From the NCBI RefSeq assembly GCF_900104605.1, contig NZ_LT629960.1:1984001-2048000 (forward strand): DNA of 64,000 nt. Direction: 5' to 3'. The stretch is from Tidjanibacter massiliensis. GTDB taxonomy: Bacteria > Bacteroidota > Bacteroidia > Bacteroidales > Rikenellaceae. The notes beneath the pieces were generated by a model, which worked only from the letters and a program-made list of their open reading frames with translations, searched no databases and was not told the DNA's origin. A program made the position numbers and the translations under genes. Shown here in pieces: positions 63,449-64,000 of this stretch; positions within the stretch are counted from its first letter, which is position 1; the number at the start of each line of letters is the position of its first letter.

Positions 63449-64000
63449 TTAGCGTTTTCGGTCGGGAAGGATGACCGGCAGCGCACCGTGCTCGCATGTG
63501 ATGTCGATGGGGAACGATGGGCCGGGCTGGCCGTCCACATCCGTATGTTCGTCCCGGTCGCACTCCGCGTGAAGTCGGCTGCACCGGATGTGAACGATGC
63601 CTTCCGGGTAGCGCCGGCGGTGAAGCAGCCGGGGCAGGTACCGGATGGCCGTGTGCAGGGTGTCGAGCGGCGTATCGCCTTTGAGTACCAAAATGTCGAG
63701 CAGGCCGTCGTCCCCCTCGGAGAGATAGGCGAGCGGCAGCGTGCCGGCCGTGCGTCCGTTGAAGACGAAGAAGATGATGGCATTGCCTCGGAAGTCGCCT
63801 CCGTCGGAGGTGATGGAGAGCTCCATCTTACGGAAACGCGGCAGGTCGCCTATCCCGTTGATGTAGTAGGCTATTTTGCCGAGGTTGTTTTTCCATGCGG
63901 TCGGCGTTTTCTGGGATACGTCGGTGAAGAGACCGCAACTGAAGACATTCGCGAAGTAGCGGCCGTTTGCCCGTCCGAGGTCCATGGCGTGAATGCGTCC
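63449..64000 (-). CDS. Diacylglycerol kinase-family lipid kinase, 3' part (cut by the window end)
   Basis: About 184 C-terminal residues of a YegS/DgkB-type kinase; the gene continues beyond base 64000. The frame is open to the edge (GRIHAMDLGRANGRYFAN), and the IDLGRxNGRYF-like motif at its start is characteristic of the family. LGKIAYYINGIGDLPRF and GNAIIFFVFNGRTAGTLPLAYLSEGDDGLLDILVLK are further family segments; SEGDDGLLDI carries the conserved acidic pair of the metal site. The N-terminal GGDGT motif is outside the window. Probable substrate is diacylglycerol or a related lipid. The open frame has an internal ATG at 63985, which is not the real start. Confidence 0.88.
   Translation of the reverse strand, partial: GRIHAMDLGRANGRYFANVFSCGLFTDVSQKTPTAWKNNLGKIAYYINGIGDLPRFRKMELSITSDGGDFRGNAIIFFVFNGRTAGTLPLAYLSEGDDGLLDILVLKGDTPLDTLHTAIRYLPRLLHRRRYPEGIVHIRCSRLHAECDRDEHTDVDGQPGPSFPIDITCEHGALPVILPDRKR

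Overview
The window is about 64 kb of a moderately GC-rich (high-50s percent by eye) Bacteroidales chromosome, most compatible with Alistipes or another member of the Rikenellaceae. The evidence is the gene content: BACON, DUF4493, PCMD, FimB/Mfa2, DUF3575, DUF3868 and DUF4492 families, dense lipoproteins with a Cys lipobox, Bacteroidetes-type -7 promoter boxes (TAnnTTTG), a cydAB operon preceded by a DUF4492 gene, and an ExbB-ExbD-ExbD operon. No transposase, integrase, phage gene, rRNA or CRISPR array was seen. Genus assignment is inference.

Layout. 1-3.9 kb: a minus-strand lipoprotein operon with a HExxH metallopeptidase, two paralogous small lipoproteins and a truncated second copy of the peptidase N-terminus, produced by tandem duplication. 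4.1-6.1 kb: groES-groEL, ending in a perfect 31-bp-arm hairpin. 6.5-11.8 kb: three BACON-type or BACON-repeat surface lipoproteins. 12-17.8 kb: a complete RND efflux operon (adaptor, pump, outer membrane factor). 18.3-19.8 kb: an EamA transporter and a nitroreductase. 20-25 kb: a porin, a lamin-tail-repeat lipoprotein and a phytase-like esterase, possibly a phosphate acquisition locus. 25.3-35.3 kb: a compact seven-gene operon of DUF4493, PCMD and beta-barrel proteins of unknown function. 35.4-36.9 kb: a von Willebrand A lipoprotein. 37.1-40.1 kb: DUF4492-cydA-cydB, the bd quinol oxidase. 40.4-42.9 kb: a bile-salt-hydrolase-family enzyme facing a malic enzyme.

43.5-54.9 kb: a type V (Mfa1/FimA-like) fimbrial operon (DUF3575, DUF3868, major fimbrillin, Mfa2/FimB anchor, two accessory fimbrillins including one with a lectin-like C-terminus, and a 1013-residue protein). 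Its upstream region holds the most notable signal in the window. Two perfect 17-bp inverted repeats enclose 139 bp that contain an exact Bacteroidetes -7 box pointing away from the operon and a rho-independent terminator pointing toward it. This is the arrangement expected of an invertible phase-variable promoter in its OFF orientation. A second terminator directly follows the major fimbrillin gene and could set the ratio of shaft to tip subunits.

55-64 kb: housekeeping and isolated genes: a thioredoxin-fold lipoprotein, tRNA-Cys, dprA, tatD, type I asparaginase, tRNA-Ser, the exbB/exbD proton-motive-force operon, tRNA-His and the 3' part of a diacylglycerol-kinase-family gene cut by the window edge.

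A cross-cutting observation: proteins of the fimbrial operon and of the DUF4493/PCMD operon share a lipobox followed at about residues 45-72 by a T/S-R or A-R motif. This is the place where P. gingivalis fimbrillins are cut by an Arg-specific protease, so both operons may encode proteins matured in the same way.
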